Origin: Bacteroidota bacterium
Lineage (GTDB): Bacteria; Bacteroidota; Bacteroidia; Chitinophagales; Chitinophagaceae
Assembly (NCBI GenBank): GCA_947454745.1
Contig: CANGMV010000023.1
Coordinates: 1 to 9,657 of the forward strand
DNA length: 9,657 nucleotides
Direction of reading: 5' to 3'
This document shows, in pieces, positions 7,591 through 9,657 of the stretch (positions within the stretch are counted from its first letter, which is position 1; each line of letters opens with the position of its first letter). The position numbers and the translations under genes were made by a program. A model generated the notes under the pieces. The model had not been told where the DNA came from. It searched no databases and saw only the letters and a program-made list of their open reading frames with translations.

Positions 7591-7944
7591 TTACACTGCG
7601 AAGCTTTCTCCACATCCACAGCTACGACTTGCATTGGGATTGTTAAAGTAAAACCCTTTGCCATTTAAACCGTCCGAAAAATCCAATTCGGTATTGACCA
7701 AGTACAAGAAGCTTTTTAAATCGGTTACTATTTTTACACCATTGTCCTCAAACACCTGATCCATGGGCTTGATTTCGTTGTCAAAGTCTAACTTATAGCT
7801 TAACCCTGAGCAACCACCACCCACTACACCTACTCTTAAAAAATAAGTGCTGTCGTTTGCGATTTCAGCGTCCTGCATCAGTTGAACAACTTTTGCCTTA
7901 GCCTTTTCACTCACCAAAATAGTGTTCTCTGCTACTGTACTCAT
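7591..7944 (-). CDS. iscA: A-type iron-sulfur carrier protein (IscA/ErpA/HesB family)
   Basis: Small cytoplasmic protein that accepts or holds Fe-S clusters (or iron) and delivers them to target enzymes. Its 117 residues are near the usual 105-120. The three invariant cysteines are present: Cys45 in GGGCSGLSY and Cys109 and Cys111 in the C-terminal SCGCGESF. It is the last gene of the isc operon, beginning 10 bp after the iscU stop, and a hairpin terminator follows. The GGGCSG form is also seen in ErpA, so iscA is a positional name; sequence alone does not separate the IscA and ErpA roles. There is no Shine-Dalgarno ahead of ATG 7944, as is normal for the phylum. Confidence 0.95.
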   Translation of the reverse strand: MSTVAENTILVSEKAKAKVVQLMQDAEIANDSTYFLRVGVVGGGCSGLSYKLDFDNEIKPMDQVFEDNGVKIVTDLKSFLYLVNTELDFSDGLNGKGFYFNNPNASRSCGCGESFAV

Positions 7945-7954
7945 GTCTTATAAA

Positions 7955-8371
7955 TTAGTGAATGCGCTCTTCGAATACCAATTCTTCTAAACCATTCTTT
8001 TTACGGTAATCGTTGATTGCAGATTTGATTGCATCTTCGGCTAAAACTGAACAGTGAATTTTTACTGGAGGTAAATTTAATTCCTCTACTAAATCCATGT
8101 TGTCGATTTTAACTGCCTCATCAACCGACTTTCCCTTTAACCACTCAGTAGCTAATGAAGAAGATGCGATTGCTGAACCACAACCAAATGTTTTGAATTT
8201 TGCGTCAGTAATAATACCTGTTGCATCGTCCACTTGAATTTGCAAACGCATAACGTCTCCACATTCTGGTGCACCTACTAAACCGGTACCTACACTTTTT
8301 GATGCTTTATCTAAAGTTCCTACATTTTTAGGATTAGAATAATGATCGATTACTTTATCTGAATATGCCAT
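7955..8371 (-). CDS. iscU: Iron-sulfur cluster scaffold protein IscU
   Basis: Cytoplasmic scaffold on which Fe-S clusters are assembled from iron and the sulfur supplied by IscS. At 138 residues it is slightly longer than E. coli IscU (128). Ligand residues are all present: Cys37 and Asp39 in APECGDVM, Cys64 in TFGCGSAIASSS, and His106-Cys107. LPPVK (100-104), the site bound by the chaperone HscA, is intact although no hscA or hscB gene lies in the window. Asp39 and the LPPVK/HC arrangement mark IscU rather than SufU. It begins 49 bp after iscS with an A-rich leader (AAAACATACAACA before the ATG), as expected for translation without Shine-Dalgarno. Confidence 0.97.
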   Translation of the reverse strand: MAYSDKVIDHYSNPKNVGTLDKASKSVGTGLVGAPECGDVMRLQIQVDDATGIITDAKFKTFGCGSAIASSSLATEWLKGKSVDEAVKIDNMDLVEELNLPPVKIHCSVLAEDAIKSAINDYRKKNGLEELVFEERIH

Positions 8372-8420
8372 TGTTGTATGTTTTAGTTGTTTTGATAAAT
8401 GTTATGAAACTTGAAATATT

Positions 8421-9638
8421 TTAGTGATGTGCCCATTGAATTGCATCAATATCCACGCCTTCTTTAAACATTTCCCACAATGGACTCATCTCTCTCAATT
8501 TTAAAACAGTATCAGTTACTGCCTTAATTGTGAAATCGATTTGCTCTTCGGTAGTGTAGCGACCTAATCCAAATCTTAATGAGCTATGTGCTAAGTCGTC
8601 CCCAAGACCTAATGCTTTTAACACATAACTAGGCTCCAAAGAAGCCGATGTACAAGCCGATCCTGATGACAAAGCGATATCCTTGTTGAAGCCCATCATT
8701 AACCCTTCACCCTCTACATATTTGAAAGAAATATTACTTACATGTGGCAAACGATGTGCTGGATTTCCATTCACATATGACTCGTCGATTTGCTTTAATG
8801 CGTTTTCTAATTTATCTCTTAATTTAGAAATTCTTGCCGTATCCGCTTCCATATCGGTTCTTGCGATTTCGGCAGCTTTACCAAAACCTACAATACCTGG
8901 AACGTTTAAAGTACCACTACGCATTCCTCTTTCGTGGCCACCGCCATCCATTTGAGCAGTTACTTTTACTCTTGGATTTTTACGACGAACATACAATGCG
9001 CCAACACCTTTTGGCCCGTACATTTTATGTGCTGTAAATGCCATGATATCAATGCCATCTGCAATTACGTCTACAGGAATTTTACCTACCGCTTGTACGC
9101 CATCTGTGAAAAATAATGCGCCATGCTTTTTAGCAATTGCACTAATTTCTTTTACTGGTTGTACTACTCCGATCTCATTATTTGCATACATGATTGCCAC
9201 TAATATAGTAGTTGGTCTCATTGCAGCTTCCAATGCTTTTAAATCAATCAATCCGTCAGGTTGAACTTCTAAGTAAGTAACTTCAGCACCTAATTTTTCT
9301 AAGTGCTTACAAGTATCTAAAACAGCTTTATGCTCAGTTGTACAAGTAATAATGTGATTACCCTTGCTTGCGTACATTTCGTATACACCTTTGATTGCTA
9401 AATTGTCGCCTTCAGTTGCTCCTGAAGTGAAAATGATTTCTTTTGGATCAGCGCCAATTAACTTTGCTACTTGCTCACGCGCGTAATCAACAGCTTCTTC
9501 AGCATGCCATCCAAAGGAGTGGTTTCTACTTGCAGCGTTTCCGAAATTTTCGGTAAAATAAGGAATCATCGCTTCCAATACCCTTGGATCCATTGGGGTA
9601 GTTGCGTTATGATCAAGATAAATAGGTAATTTTAACAT
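8421..9638 (-). CDS. iscS: Cysteine desulfurase IscS
   Basis: PLP-dependent enzyme that converts cysteine to alanine and holds the sulfur as a persulfide for IscU and other acceptors such as tRNA thiolation enzymes. Its 405 residues compare with 404 in E. coli IscS. Fold-type I class V aminotransferase features: YLDHNATTP near the N-terminus, SGATEGDN (72-79), His103 in TTEHK, Asp179 and Gln182 in the [10 protein letters not shown] segment, the PLP-binding Lys205 in [23 protein letters not shown] (232-243), and the mobile-loop catalytic Cys329 in [10 protein letters not shown], typical of group I (IscS/NifS). The C-terminus ends in WAHH, like E. coli IscS, where the tail helps bind IscU. It is the first isc gene visible; only 19 bp of upstream sequence is present, so the promoter and any iscR lie outside the window or are absent. 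Confidence 0.98.
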   Translation of the reverse strand: MLKLPIYLDHNATTPMDPRVLEAMIPYFTENFGNAASRNHSFGWHAEEAVDYAREQVAKLIGADPKEIIFTSGATEGDNLAIKGVYEMYASKGNHIITCTTEHKAVLDTCKHLEKLGAEVTYLEVQPDGLIDLKALEAAMRPTTILVAIMYANNEIGVVQPVKEISAIAKKHGALFFTDGVQAVGKIPVDVIADGIDIMAFTAHKMYGPKGVGALYVRRKNPRVKVTAQMDGGGHERGMRSGTLNVPGIVGFGKAAEIARTDMEADTARISKLRDKLENALKQIDESYVNGNPAHRLPHVSNISFKYVEGEGLMMGFNKDIALSSGSACTSASLEPSYVLKALGLGDDLAHSSLRFGLGRYTTEEQIDFTIKAVTDTVLKLREMSPLWEMFKEGVDIDAIQWAHH

Positions 9639-9657
9639 GTCTGTGTTTGATTTTTCA

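Noticed and set aside
8372..8420. Possible attenuator or second promoter in the 49-bp iscS-iscU gap
   Set aside because: The gap is A/T-rich but I find no stable stem and no TAnnTTTG match; it looks like an ordinary A-rich leader.

Overview
The window looks like chromosomal housekeeping DNA from a member of the Bacteroidota. Evidence for this is the GldF/GldG gliding-type ABC transporter protein, a type-2 isoleucyl-tRNA synthetase, an LspA with the long extracytoplasmic loops usual in that phylum, the lack of Shine-Dalgarno sequences, A/T-rich leaders, and TAnnTTTG-like -7 boxes ahead of some genes. A family-level guess (Chitinophagaceae or relatives) rests only on protein flavour and is weak.

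All seven genes lie on the minus strand, so transcription runs from high to low coordinates. From right to left: (1) an iron-sulfur cluster assembly operon, iscS-iscU-iscA (9638 to 7591), closed by a strong hairpin terminator at 7537-7568; (2) a single long gene (7495 to 5042) encoding the ABC-2 permease GldF fused to the auxiliary subunit GldG; (3) a TerC-family membrane protein 23 bp downstream, probably co-transcribed; (4) lspA, signal peptidase II, with a good candidate -7 promoter box; (5) ileS, 51 bp after lspA, running off the left edge after 1097 codons. No gap between genes exceeds about 95 bp, and I see no RNA gene, mobile element, CRISPR array or long repeat.

In function, IscS takes sulfur from cysteine, IscU builds the cluster and the A-type protein passes it on. 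GldFG is an envelope transporter component whose ATPase (GldA) is not here. TerC is a likely metal (Mn2+) transporter. LspA matures lipoproteins and IleRS charges tRNA-Ile.

I find no evidence for an undescribed multi-gene system. The most notable signal is in ileS: the class I HxGH signature is replaced by Gly-Ile-His-His (a GxHH swap), an active-site variant linked in some type-2 IleRS enzymes to extreme mupirocin resistance. Second is the GldF-GldG fusion, whose likely start is an ATG three codons inside the longest reading frame.
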